Of a stretch of 57,504 nucleotides of DNA, positions 1 to 8,261 are shown one piece after another. The stretch is from DASWHR01 sp036398095 (GTDB taxonomy: Bacteria > Actinomycetota > AC-67): positions 1 through 57,504 of the forward strand of contig DASWHR010000068.1 of assembly GCA_036398095.1 (NCBI GenBank), given 5' to 3'. The notes below the pieces were generated by a model, which worked only from the letters and a program-made list of their open reading frames with translations, was not told the origin of the DNA and did no database searches. The position numbers and the translations under genes were made by a program. Position 1 is the stretch's first letter, and each line of letters opens with the position of its first letter.

Positions 1-393
1 ATCGTCGAGGCCGTCGCCAAAGGCGAGGTTCAGGTCGGCTTCGTGAACCAGTACTACCTGGTGCAGATGCTCAAAGAACAACCGGGCCTGAAAGCCGCGA
101 ACCACTTCTTCAAGGCCGGCGATCCCGGCGCGCTGGTCAACGTTGCCGGCGCGGGCATCCTGTCCACGTCGAAGAACGTCAAGGCCGCCGCGACCTTCAT
201 CGAGTATCTGCTCGGCGCCGACGCGCAAACCTACTTCGCGACGAAGACGTTCGAGTATCCCTTGGCCGCGGGCGTTCAGGCGGCCGCCGCGCTGCCGCCG
301 CTTTCGTCGCTCGAGCCGCCGGCGATCGACCTGTCCAAGCTGGCGGATCTGGAAGCGACCTTGGCCATGCTTCGCGACGAAGGAATCGTGTAG
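1..393 (+). CDS. Iron(III) ABC transporter substrate-binding protein, C-terminal part
   Basis: This is the last 130 residues of a periplasmic-type binding protein; the frame is open from base 1, so the start lies outside the window. The segment runs from 'GEVQVGFVNQYY' through 'AGAGILSTSKN' to 'AAATFIEYLLG' and 'TFEYPL', the usual C-terminal lobe pattern of FbpA/FutA-type ferric iron binding proteins, where the paired tyrosines often bind iron. The permease and ATPase genes follow directly, so this should be the extracellular capture component of the same importer. The family assignment rests on the C-terminus and the neighbours; the signal peptide cannot be seen. The stop is TAG 391-393. Confidence 0.85.
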   Translation: MVEAVAKGEVQVGFVNQYYLVQMLKEQPGLKAANHFFKAGDPGALVNVAGAGILSTSKNVKAAATFIEYLLGADAQTYFATKTFEYPLAAGVQAAAALPPLSSLEPPAIDLSKLADLEATLAMLRDEGIV

Positions 394-405
394 GAGCTCG
401 GCATC
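393..405 (+). promoter_or_regulatory. Possible ribosome site with a non-canonical ATC start for the permease
   Basis: GGAG at 393-396, overlapping the TAG stop of the upstream gene, lies six bases before ATC at 403-405, which is in frame with the permease. No ATG, GTG or TTG occurs in that frame between the upstream stop and GTG 547, yet the intervening codons encode what looks like the first membrane helix. An ATC start is rare and this is only a candidate; a base error turning ATG or GTG into ATC is equally possible. Confidence 0.3.
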
Positions 406-546
406 GAGGCATCCGCGGTCGAAGCCGCTGCTCGTCCCGCGCCCCCGCAAGGCCGGACGCGCAGCGGCCGCCGCACGCCGCCGTGGCTGGCGATCGCCGG
501 CGCGGCGGTCGCAGCCGGCGTCGCGCTGCCTGCGCTGTATCTGGTC

Positions 547-2052
547 GTGCGCTCGTGGGGGCTCGGCGCGAGCGGCATGTGGGATACGGTCGCCGACGCG
601 CGAACGGTCGGCCTGCTCGTTCGAACCTCGCTGCTTGCGCTTGCGGTGACCGCGTCGGCGGTCGTGATCGCGGTGCCGCTCGCCTGGCTCACGACCAGAA
701 CCGATCTGCCGGGCCGCCGACTCTGGACGGTGCTCACGGCCCTTCCGTTGGTCATTCCCAGCTACATCGGCGGCTACGTGTTCGTCGCGGCGCTCGGCCC
801 GCGCGGCATCGTGCAGGGATGGCTCGAGCCGCTCGGCGTGCAGCGGCTGCCGTCGATCTACGGTTTCGGCGGCGCCTGGCTGGTCCTCACCCTGTTCACC
901 TATCCCTACGTGCTGCTGATCGTTCGGGCGGCGATCCGCGGGCTGGATCCGACCCTTGAGGAAGCGAGCTATTCGCTGGGACGCGGCCGCCGCGAGACGC
1001 TCCGCCGCGTCGTGCTGCCGCAACTGCGTCCGGCGATCGTCGCGGGTTCGCTGCTGGTCGCGCTCTACACGCTCCACGACTTCGGTGCCGTGTCGCTGTT
1101 GCGTTTCGATTCGTTTACGCGCGCCATCTATTTGAACTATCAAGCGTCCTTCGATCGTTCGCGCGCTGCGATGCTGGGCGTGATGCTGGTCGCGCTGACG
1201 CTGATCGTGCTGGTCCTGGAGGCGCGCGCTCGCGGCCGCGCCGCGTTTTACCGCCGGCATCCGGGCGGCCGGCGGCCGCCGCCGCAGATGTCGCTCGGCC
1301 GGTGGCGCGGACCGGCGCTTGCCGCATGCGGTGCGATCACCGGCATGGCGTTGCTGCTTCCGGTGGGCATCGTCGTCTACTGGCTGGTGCGCGCGGCCGG
1401 CGAAGGCGAGCCGCTGCGCGTCGCCGTTTCGGCGGCGTGGAACAGCGTGCGCGTCGCCGGGCTGGGCGCGCTGATTGCGCTGGTTGCCGCATGGCCGGTC
1501 GCGGTCCTGGGGGTGCGTTTCCCCGGCCGCGGCGCGCGCACGCTGGAGCGAGCCTCCTACGTCGGGTACGCGCTTCCCGGCATCGTTGTGGCCTTGTCGC
1601 TGGTGTTCTTCGGTGCGCGTTACGTGCCGGCGCTGTATCAGACGACCGCGATGCTGGCGTTCGCCTACGCAGTGTTGTTCTTGCCGCAGGCGGGCGGCGC
1701 ATTGCGCGCGAGCCTGCTGCAGGTCGACCCGCATCTGGAGGAAGCCGCGCAATCGCTGGGCAGCAGCCGGCGACGAACGGCGCTGCGCATCGTTTTGCCG
1801 CTGGTGCGTCCCGGTGCGCTGGCCGGCCTCGCGCTGGTCTTCTTGACGGCGATGAAAGAACTTCCGGCGACGCTGCTGCTGTCCCCGACGGGCTTCTCTT
1901 CGCTTGCGACAGAAGTGTGGAGCGCGACCAACGCGGCGTCGTTCGGCCGCGCGGCACTGCCGGCGCTGCTGCTGATCGTGCTCGCCTCGGGTCCGCTGGC
2001 GGCGTTGCTGCTGAGCGGGTCCGGCGAGCGTCGCCTGCGAGGCGACCGGTGA
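547..2052 (+). CDS. Iron(III) ABC transporter permease, two fused permease domains
   Basis: A 501-residue membrane protein of the FbpB/thiamine-iron type, with two homologous permease halves. Each half carries an EAA-type cytoplasmic loop that docks on the ATPase: 'EEASYSLGRGRRETLRRVV' in the first and 'EEAAQSLGSSRRRTALRIV' in the second. About ten to twelve hydrophobic segments are visible. The listed start is the first canonical codon, GTG 547. Codons upstream in the same frame (about 481-546, 'WLAIAGAAVAAGVALP...') read as a missing first transmembrane helix, so translation probably begins further upstream. The gene lies between the binding protein and the ATPase, overlapping the ATPase start as TGATG. 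Confidence 0.9.
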   Translation: MRSWGLGASGMWDTVADARTVGLLVRTSLLALAVTASAVVIAVPLAWLTTRTDLPGRRLWTVLTALPLVIPSYIGGYVFVAALGPRGIVQGWLEPLGVQRLPSIYGFGGAWLVLTLFTYPYVLLIVRAAIRGLDPTLEEASYSLGRGRRETLRRVVLPQLRPAIVAGSLLVALYTLHDFGAVSLLRFDSFTRAIYLNYQASFDRSRAAMLGVMLVALTLIVLVLEARARGRAAFYRRHPGGRRPPPQMSLGRWRGPALAACGAITGMALLLPVGIVVYWLVRAAGEGEPLRVAVSAAWNSVRVAGLGALIALVAAWPVAVLGVRFPGRGARTLERASYVGYALPGIVVALSLVFFGARYVPALYQTTAMLAFAYAVLFLPQAGGALRASLLQVDPHLEEAAQSLGSSRRRTALRIVLPLVRPGALAGLALVFLTAMKELPATLLLSPTGFSSLATEVWSATNAASFGRAALPALLLIVLASGPLAALLLSGSGERRLRGDR

Positions 2053-3209
2053 TGCGGCTGCCCGCAGCGGTTCGTCCCGCGAGACGCGATGCGGGCGATA
2101 CGCTGGCCGCCATGGATTCCCATGCGGCCGCCGTCGCGTGCCGGCACGTCGGCAAGCGCTTCGGTGACGTCGTCGCGCTGGACGATGTTTCCGTCACGGT
2201 TCAAGCCGGCGAGATCCTGGCCTTGCTGGGTCCCAGCGGCTGCGGCAAGACCACGTTTCTGCGCGTCGTGGCGGGCTTCGAGCGCGCCGACGAAGGAACG
2301 GTCGCGCTGGACGGCCGACCGGTGGACGGCGACGGCACGTTCGTCGCGCCGGAACGCCGGCGCGCGCCGCTCGTGTTCCAGGACTTCGCGCTGTTTCCGC
2401 ACATGACCGTCGCCGGCAACGTCGCCTACGGCATCGGCCGCGGCGACCGCGACCGGGTCGGCGAGGTCCTGCGACTCGTCGGCCTGCACGGCTTGCAGGA
2501 CCGGTATCCGCACGAATTGTCGGGCGGGCAGCAGCAACGCGTCGCCCTGGCGCGCGCGCTGGCGCCTCGGCCGGCGATCGTGCTCTTGGACGAGCCCTTT
2601 TCGAATCTGGATGCCGACCTGCGTGCGCGCGTCCGCGGCGAGGTGCGCACGATCATTCGTGCCGCCGGCGCGACCGCCGTCTTCGTGACGCACGACCAAA
2701 GCGAGGCGTTCGACATCGCGGATCGGATCGCGGTCATGCGGGCGGGCAGGATCGAGCAGATCGGCCGGCCCGAGGAGATCTATCACGTGCCCGAAACGCG
2801 ATTCGTCGCCGACTTCGTCGGACGCGCCGAGTTCCTGCCGGCGACGGTGCACGACGGATGCATCGAAACCGAGCTCGGCACGGTCTCGTTCGATGCCGCC
2901 ACGGTCGACACGGGCGCCGCCGAGTTGATGCTTCGGCCCGAGGACATCATCATCATCGAACGCGCCGGCGACGGTCCCGCCGGTGAGGTCGTCGAACGCC
3001 GATTTCAGGGGCCGGTCAACGAGCTGGTCGTGCGGCTGGCGTCGGGACGGACGGTGACCTCGGTCCACTCGTCGCAGACGCTGTTTCGGCCGGGCGATCG
3101 GATCGGCGTGACCTTCGCGCCCGATCATCTGGTCGTGTTTCGCGGTGATCGCCGCGTCGCGTGGATGCCGGCCCGCGACCGGACCGGAACCGACGTCGAT
3201 CCCGCTTAG
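2052..3209 (+). CDS. Iron(III) ABC transporter ATP-binding protein
   Basis: This is the cytoplasmic ATPase of the iron importer. From ATG 2052 it has 385 residues. Walker A 'GPSGCGKTT' is at about 60-68, followed by the Q-loop 'VFQDFALFP', signature 'LSGGQQQRVALARAL', Walker B 'IVLLDEPFSNLD' and the switch His in 'VFVTHDQSEAF'. The last third is a TOBE-like regulatory domain ('LRPEDIIII...'), normal for FbpC. ATG 2052 overlaps the permease stop (TGATG) and would be translationally coupled; ATG 2112 ('MDSHAAAV') is a plausible alternative giving a more typical N-terminus. The stop codon overlaps the stop of the convergent gene. Confidence 0.92.
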   Translation: MRLPAAVRPARRDAGDTLAAMDSHAAAVACRHVGKRFGDVVALDDVSVTVQAGEILALLGPSGCGKTTFLRVVAGFERADEGTVALDGRPVDGDGTFVAPERRRAPLVFQDFALFPHMTVAGNVAYGIGRGDRDRVGEVLRLVGLHGLQDRYPHELSGGQQQRVALARALAPRPAIVLLDEPFSNLDADLRARVRGEVRTIIRAAGATAVFVTHDQSEAFDIADRIAVMRAGRIEQIGRPEEIYHVPETRFVADFVGRAEFLPATVHDGCIETELGTVSFDAATVDTGAAELMLRPEDIIIIERAGDGPAGEVVERRFQGPVNELVVRLASGRTVTSVHSSQTLFRPGDRIGVTFAPDHLVVFRGDRRVAWMPARDRTGTDVDPA

Positions 3210-4534
3210 CGCTCGGCCGCGTAGATTTCCCACGGTTCCGGCACGCCTTTGAGCGTGCGGGCGCCGCGTTCGCCGAAGTGGATCCCCGATCCGGCGACCA
3301 GATCCTTCACCGTGCGCGAGACCAGCACTTCGCCGGGGCCGGCGATCGATGCCACGCGCGCGGCGATGTGAACGCCGATGCCGGCGATCGTTTCGCCGTG
3401 CAGCTCGATCTCCCCGGTGTGAAGTCCGGCGCGGAGCCGGACCCCGAGCGGATCGACCGCGTCGTGGATGCACCAGGCGCAGCGGACCGCGCGCGCCGGC
3501 CCGTCGAAGGTCGCCATGAAGCCGTCCCCGGCGGTGGCGATCTCGCGGCCACGATGCCGCGCGATCTGCGTCCGCACCGCTTCGTGGTGGCGGGTCAGCA
3601 GCGCCTTCCAGTCGCGGTCGCCCATCCGCGCGGCCGTCTGCGTCGAGTCCACGATGTCGGTGAACAGCACCGTGGCCAAAATGCGTTCGGCTTCTTCGTT
3701 CGTGCGCGATCCGGTCAGGAACTCTTCGATCTCGGCGAGCAACGCCGCATTGTCCCCGAGGAAGGGATAGTGGCTGTCGCCGGCAAGTTCGACGTATCGG
3801 GCGCCGGCGATGTGTTCGGCCAGGTAGCGGCCGTTCTGCGGATCCAGGATGTGATTGTCCGTGCAGTGCATGACCAGCGTGGGCGCGCTGATGGCCGGCA
3901 GCACGGTGCGAACGTCGATGTCCATTGCGACGCGCTGCAGCGCGCGATAGATGCCCGGGCTCGAGCTGGAACGAACCCAGCGCGTGCCCCATTCGCGAAT
4001 GCGGGGCTCGTCGAAGGCGATGCCCAGCCGGCGAAACAGTTCCGGGTTGTGCTTGCCGAACGTGGACAGCCATTGCGTCATCGGCGTGTCCTGCTCTTCC
4101 CAGCCCCACGGATAGTCGTCGCGCTTGCGCAGGCATGCGGTCGTGTTGCACAGAATCAGATGCGACGTCTTGTCCGGATGCGTGGCCGCGAACAGCGACG
4201 CCGCCGCGCCGCCCTCTCCGTAGCCCATCACGGCGACGCGATCCGAGCCGGCGTGCTCCATCACGGCGAGCATGTCGTCGATGCGCTCCTCCAGCGTCGA
4301 GACGCCGGTGCGCGGCAGGGGATCCGACAAACCGGTGCCGCGCTTGTCGAAGACCAGCACGCGCGCGAAGCTGCCGAGACGCCGATGAAACTCGAGCCAC
4401 TCGGGAAGTTCCGACTGGATGTCCAGATGCGAGTTGACCGGCGGCGCGATCAGCAGGTCGACGGGGCCGTCGCCGATCGAGACGTAGGCGACGGCGGTTT
4501 CGCCGACCGAGGCGTAGTGGATGTCGAAGAGCAC
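3206..4534 (-). CDS. Alpha/beta-hydrolase-like domain fused to a class III adenylate/guanylate cyclase
   Basis: A 442-residue protein with an N-terminal alpha/beta-hydrolase fold (about residues 15-260) and a C-terminal class III cyclase homology domain (about 270-440). Metal-binding aspartates are visible in 'VLFTDIVDST' and 'ATAGDGFMATF'. The nucleophile elbow reads 'VMGYGEGGA', so the usual GxSxG serine is a glycine and the hydrolase half is probably not catalytic. The cyclase motif reads 'GVHIAARV', with His where many cyclases have the transition-state Asn. The architecture recalls mycobacterial Rv1900c. GTG 4534 was chosen because it gives 'VLFDIHYASVG' just after the methyltransferase stop; longer starts would run into that gene. 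It is the third gene of a minus-strand operon. Confidence 0.85.
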   Translation of the reverse strand: MLFDIHYASVGETAVAYVSIGDGPVDLLIAPPVNSHLDIQSELPEWLEFHRRLGSFARVLVFDKRGTGLSDPLPRTGVSTLEERIDDMLAVMEHAGSDRVAVMGYGEGGAAASLFAATHPDKTSHLILCNTTACLRKRDDYPWGWEEQDTPMTQWLSTFGKHNPELFRRLGIAFDEPRIREWGTRWVRSSSSPGIYRALQRVAMDIDVRTVLPAISAPTLVMHCTDNHILDPQNGRYLAEHIAGARYVELAGDSHYPFLGDNAALLAEIEEFLTGSRTNEEAERILATVLFTDIVDSTQTAARMGDRDWKALLTRHHEAVRTQIARHRGREIATAGDGFMATFDGPARAVRCAWCIHDAVDPLGVRLRAGLHTGEIELHGETIAGIGVHIAARVASIAGPGEVLVSRTVKDLVAGSGIHFGERGARTLKGVPEPWEIYAAER

Positions 4535-4544
4535 GACGCGAAGG

Positions 4545-5297
4545 CTACCTCTTGCGCGCTTTCCAGACCTCTTCCACCGGCCACTTGCTCGCCCACTCGC
4601 CGGTGACCCACGGATAGCTCGTTGTCGCATCCGGCGGCGATTGGATCTCGATCAGGTCCAGGACGTCGAACCCGTTGGCGCGCAGCAGGCGAATCCAGTC
4701 GCCGTGTCCAAGGTGGAACTCGACGCCCGTCTCGTCGGGCCATTCGGTTCGGTGCATCCCGAAGTAGGGGCGGCGCATCCGGTCGGTCGCGGGCCCTTCC
4801 GCGTCGGTATCGGGGATGCACACCGAGATCCACACGCTGTTGGTCATGAAGGTTAGCTCGCCGCCGGGGCGAAGCAGCCGCGCGGCCTCGGGAATCCATG
4901 CGTACGGATCGCACCACAGGCTCGCGCCGTACTCGCTGAAGGCGATGTCGAACGAGGCGTCGGGGAACGGCGCGCGTTCCGCGTCGGCCTGCACGAGCGG
5001 AACCGGCAGGGCGAAGCGCTCGCACATTGCGCGCGCGGTCGCGAGCTGTTCGGTGGTCAGATCCAGGCCGATCACGCGGGCGCCGCGGCGTGCGAACCAG
5101 GACGAGACGTAGGCGGTTCCGCAGCCCAGCTCGACCACGTCCTTGCCCGCGACGTCGGCGGGAAAGATGCGCTCGTCTTCGACGCCGAACACGCCCCATT
5201 TCGGTTCGTCGCGGCTCCAAGACTCGACCGCGTTGGCGACGTAGTCGGCGGCGTAGCCGGCCCAGGCGGCCCGGTTGCGGGCGACGTGGTCGCTCAT
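4545..5297 (-). CDS. Class I SAM-dependent methyltransferase
   Basis: A 250-residue cytoplasmic protein with a Rossmann-type methyltransferase fold. Motif I is 'VVELGCGTAYVSSWFARRG', followed by the acidic 'IGLDLT' that ends strand 2, and the post-motif 'LVQADAERAPFPDASFDIAFSEYG' region split between ligand contacts and strand 4. The conserved 'RLLRPGGELTFMTNS' segment is typical of Methyltransf_11/25 members. The substrate cannot be inferred. It lies 7 nt after the acyl-CoA dehydrogenase and 10 nt before the cyclase fusion, so the three genes are probably cotranscribed. ATG 5297 gives 'MSDHVARNRAAWAGYAADY', a common start for this group. Confidence 0.85.
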   Translation of the reverse strand: MSDHVARNRAAWAGYAADYVANAVESWSRDEPKWGVFGVEDERIFPADVAGKDVVELGCGTAYVSSWFARRGARVIGLDLTTEQLATARAMCERFALPVPLVQADAERAPFPDASFDIAFSEYGASLWCDPYAWIPEAARLLRPGGELTFMTNSVWISVCIPDTDAEGPATDRMRRPYFGMHRTEWPDETGVEFHLGHGDWIRLLRANGFDVLDLIEIQSPPDATTSYPWVTGEWASKWPVEEVWKARKR

Positions 5298-5304
5298 GCG
5301 GCGC

Positions 5305-6477
5305 TCACAAACCGAGCGTTCGCGCGATCACCATGCGCTGGATCTCGCTGGTGCCTTCTACGATGCGCAGCATCCGAACGAAGCGAAAGATGCGCTCGAC
5401 CGGCCCTTCGGTTAGGTAGCCCATGCCGCCGTAGATCTGCACGGCCCGGTCGGCGACGCGGTTGACCATCTCGGTGTTGTAGAGCTTGACCATCGAGGAT
5501 TCGCGCATCGGCTGCTCGCCCTGATCGCACATCCAGGCAAGCCGGTAGGTCAGCCATCGCGCGGCCTCGATCTCGACGGCCGAGTCGGCCAGCATCCATT
5601 GGATCGCCTGGAATTTGCCGATCGGCTTGCCGAACGCCTTGCGCTGGTTCGCGTAGTCGGTGCAGATCTTGACCAGGTAGTCACCGACGCCGAGGCACAT
5701 CGCGCCGATGTAGGCGCGGCCCGCGTTCAAGAACTTCATCGCGGTGAAGAAGCCGTAGCCTTCCGGGCCGAGGATGTTCGCGGCGGGAACGCGGCAGTCT
5801 TCGAAGATCAACTCGGACTGGTTGGTGTCGCCGGCCATCGTGCGCTGCTTCTTGCCGACGGTGAAGCCGGGCGTGCCTCGCTCGACGATAAACGCGGTGA
5901 TGCCGCCTTGCGCGCGCTTGTCGGCGTCGGTGACGGCAAAGACGATCGCGAAGTCGGCGTGTTCGCCGTTGGTGATGAAATGCTTCACTCCGTTCAGGAT
6001 GTAGTGGTCGCCGTCCTTGACCGCCTTCGTGCGGATCGACTGCGCGTCGGATCCCGCGTCCGGCTCGGTCAGCGCGAAGCACATCGTCTGCTCGGCCTTG
6101 ATCAGCGGGACGAGATACTTCTTCTGCTGCTCGGGCGTGCCTTCCAGCAGCAGCGGGGTCGGCGCCTCCGGGTTCGGCGGGCCCAGCACGAACGTCGAGA
6201 ACCGCAGGCCACTTCGGCCGGTCTCTTCGACCAGCAGCGTCATGCCGAGCGTGGACAGGCCCCAGCCGCCGACGTCCTCGGGAAGGTGCGCGCCGTAGTA
6301 GCCGATCTCGGCCGACTTGCGGCGAAGCGCCATGCCGGCCTCGCGCATCTCGGGTGTCCACACGTCTTCTTGGAGCTGCTGGGCGTAGCGTTCTTCGACC
6401 GGCCGGACCTCGCGGTCCAGGAACGAGCGGTAGGACAGCCGGACCTCTTCCAGTTCGGGCGCGACGCTGAAATCCAT
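5305..6477 (-). CDS. Acyl-CoA dehydrogenase
   Basis: A 390-residue FAD enzyme that oxidises acyl-CoA thioesters to enoyl-CoA. The N-terminal helical domain begins 'MDFSVAPELEEVRLSYRSF'. FAD and substrate motifs include 'CFALTEPDAGSDAQS' and 'IFEDCRVPAANILG'. The C-terminal domain contains 'QIYGGMGYLTEGPVERIFR' and ends with 'RIVEGTSEIQRMVI', whose glutamate occupies the catalytic-base position. The length is normal. ATG 6477 is supported by AGGAGG six bases upstream (6484-6489 on the reverse strand). It heads a minus-strand cluster with a methyltransferase and a cyclase fusion; substrate chain length is not visible. Confidence 0.93.
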   Translation of the reverse strand: MDFSVAPELEEVRLSYRSFLDREVRPVEERYAQQLQEDVWTPEMREAGMALRRKSAEIGYYGAHLPEDVGGWGLSTLGMTLLVEETGRSGLRFSTFVLGPPNPEAPTPLLLEGTPEQQKKYLVPLIKAEQTMCFALTEPDAGSDAQSIRTKAVKDGDHYILNGVKHFITNGEHADFAIVFAVTDADKRAQGGITAFIVERGTPGFTVGKKQRTMAGDTNQSELIFEDCRVPAANILGPEGYGFFTAMKFLNAGRAYIGAMCLGVGDYLVKICTDYANQRKAFGKPIGKFQAIQWMLADSAVEIEAARWLTYRLAWMCDQGEQPMRESSMVKLYNTEMVNRVADRAVQIYGGMGYLTEGPVERIFRFVRMLRIVEGTSEIQRMVIARTLGL

Positions 6478-6566
6478 CGAATTCCTCCTCGGGCTCGACG
6501 CGAAGCGTAGCGGACGGCCCGGCCTAAGTGGAACCGAACTCGGGAGGAAATCGTCTTGGATGCGTG

Positions 6567-7070
6567 ATGATTCGGACCGAGGTGGCTGATTACGAAGACA
6601 AAGCACGCAGCCGGCTCGCCGAGCTGTATGAGCGGCACGCGCCGTCCGCCTTCCGCTTCGCGTACCTCCTGACCGGCGATTCGACCGAAGCCGAAGATCT
6701 GGTTCACGACGCGGTCGTGCGTATCGCCGGTCGCTTCGCGGATCTTCGCAGCGACGACGCATTTCCGTCGTACCTTCGGCGTGCCATCGTGAATCTAGCT
6801 GCGTCACGGAGACGCCGCCGGCACGTCGAACGCGACTGGCGGACCCGGCAACACGTGCCCGTGATGCCGGCCTACGACCCCGGCCCCGGTGATGAGCTGT
6901 GGGCTGCCATGAGCGTTCTTCCAGAGCGGCAGCGGGCCGCCATCGTCTTGCGCTTCTACGAAGATCTTTCGGAGGCGCAGACGGCGGAAATCTTGGGATG
7001 CAGACCTGGAACCGTGAAATCGCTCGTATCTCGGGGCTTGGACCAACTTCGAAAGCAGGTGTCACCGTGA
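6567..7070 (+). CDS. ECF RNA polymerase sigma factor, SigE-like
   Basis: A roughly 167-residue group 4 sigma factor. Region 2 is seen in 'SAFRFAYLLTGDSTEAEDLV' and 'HDAVVRIAGRF', with the following 'FPSYLRRAIVNLAAS' and a basic stretch. Region 4 contains the helix-turn-helix 'LSEAQTAEILGCRPGTVKS'. The linker 'LPERQRAAIVLRFYEDL' is typical of actinobacterial SigE-family ECF factors. ATG 6567 was chosen because it directly precedes the conserved N-terminus; GTG 6564 and GTG 6528 are alternatives, and a GGAGGA lies at 6543-6548. The next gene overlaps its stop by GTGA and encodes a membrane protein, probably its regulator. Confidence 0.88.
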   Translation: MIRTEVADYEDKARSRLAELYERHAPSAFRFAYLLTGDSTEAEDLVHDAVVRIAGRFADLRSDDAFPSYLRRAIVNLAASRRRRRHVERDWRTRQHVPVMPAYDPGPGDELWAAMSVLPERQRAAIVLRFYEDLSEAQTAEILGCRPGTVKSLVSRGLDQLRKQVSP

Positions 7071-8224
7071 GCGACCTTATCGACGACGTCCGCGCAACAC
7101 TGAGCCGTCACGCCCAGGCTGCGCCGCTGGCCGGCGCGCTTCCCCCGGACGTGCGCCGCCGTGCTCGCCGTGCGCGTGGGCGATCGGTATTCGTAGCCGC
7201 GGCCGTCGTCGCCGTGCTCGTGTCGGCTGCGGTTGTTGTTCCCGCCCGGCTGCTCGGCGATCCGACCGCTCCGCTTCTCGCACCGTATCCGTCGGGTTCG
7301 GCTGCCTATGGTTCGCCCTCGTACGTCGTCGCCGACGGCGCACATGCCTTCGTCGTGACGGAGAACGAAACCACGGTTCTCAAGGTCAACTCCAGTGGCG
7401 AGATCGTTTGGCGCCATCACTTTGATCCGCTTCTTCCAGGAGGCGCGCAGGGGCGCATCAAGAAGGTCGTGATGGCGGGGAACCTGGTCGCGATGCTGGT
7501 GCACGTTCCGAGTCAGACGTCTTCCTCGTCTTCCCCGGGGGTGTCGTTCTCGCGGCACCTGCCTCCCTACGCGCAAGGCATCGTGACGCTCGACGTCGAA
7601 TCGGGCTCGAAGCGTGGTGTGTTCGGCACGAGCGAACCGCCGACGGATGCCATTTTCGACGGCGAGTTCATGTGGATCGTTGCCGGATTCGACCTGTTGC
7701 GCGGCCGGGTGGTCGCCGGACCGTTCGGATTCGAGCGCATCCAAGGTCTTGTGAACTTCGCCGAGGTCGAGTACGGAGGCGGAGGAGTGTGGGTGCTCGA
7801 CGGGGACATGCTGTGGACGTTCGATTCGACGGCGCCGGTTCCGATGAGCAACGGAAGAAGGATTCGGGCCGGCCTTCGCGAACTCCGTTTGCTCTCCACC
7901 CTCTACGCGCGCGACGACGCCGGGTTGCTCTGGCGATACCACGCTCGGGACCGCCGGTTCGTGCGAGCAGCGATCGAGGCGCCCGTATTTGCGATCGCGG
8001 CCTACGATCTGCATCTGTACCTTGTTGAGCGATCCGCCGACCGGACGGCATTCCGGCTTCATCGCTATCGGTTCTTCGCGCCCGAGGATCACTCCGAGGT
8101 CATGACCCGGTGGCTGCCGGGAACGCCCGTGACGATCGCCGCTGCCGGCGAGACGATGTGGGTTGCGACGTCAGATCCCGGCGACCTTCTCCGATTCCCG
8201 ATCCCACCCCGACCCTTGGAATGA
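7067..8224 (+). CDS. Single-pass membrane protein with extracytoplasmic propeller-like domain, putative sigma regulator
   Basis: A 385-residue protein starting at GTG 7067, whose GTGA overlaps the sigma-factor stop. The N-terminal 35 or so residues are cytoplasmic-like ('LIDDVRATLSRHAQAAP', then an Arg-rich run). One transmembrane helix follows ('VFVAAAVVAVLVSAAVVV'), then about 320 exported residues with repeated short beta-strand motifs such as 'HAFVVTENETTVLKVN', 'GGVWVLDGDMLW' and 'DLHLYLVERSADRT', which suggest a beta-propeller. Topology and coupling fit an anti-sigma or sensor partner, but no classical zinc anti-sigma motif (HxxxCxxC) is present. That function is inferred from context. 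Confidence 0.65.
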   Translation: MSDLIDDVRATLSRHAQAAPLAGALPPDVRRRARRARGRSVFVAAAVVAVLVSAAVVVPARLLGDPTAPLLAPYPSGSAAYGSPSYVVADGAHAFVVTENETTVLKVNSSGEIVWRHHFDPLLPGGAQGRIKKVVMAGNLVAMLVHVPSQTSSSSSPGVSFSRHLPPYAQGIVTLDVESGSKRGVFGTSEPPTDAIFDGEFMWIVAGFDLLRGRVVAGPFGFERIQGLVNFAEVEYGGGGVWVLDGDMLWTFDSTAPVPMSNGRRIRAGLRELRLLSTLYARDDAGLLWRYHARDRRFVRAAIEAPVFAIAAYDLHLYLVERSADRTAFRLHRYRFFAPEDHSEVMTRWLPGTPVTIAAAGETMWVATSDPGDLLRFPIPPRPLE

Positions 8225-8261
8225 TCCACGCGGCACGTCGACGTGTTTTTGGAGAAGGTAC

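Noticed and set aside
1665..4400. A 911-codon minus-strand frame covering the end of the iron operon and the cyclase gene
   Set aside because: It overlaps the well-supported permease, ATPase and cyclase genes in other frames and reads as Arg-rich shadow sequence.
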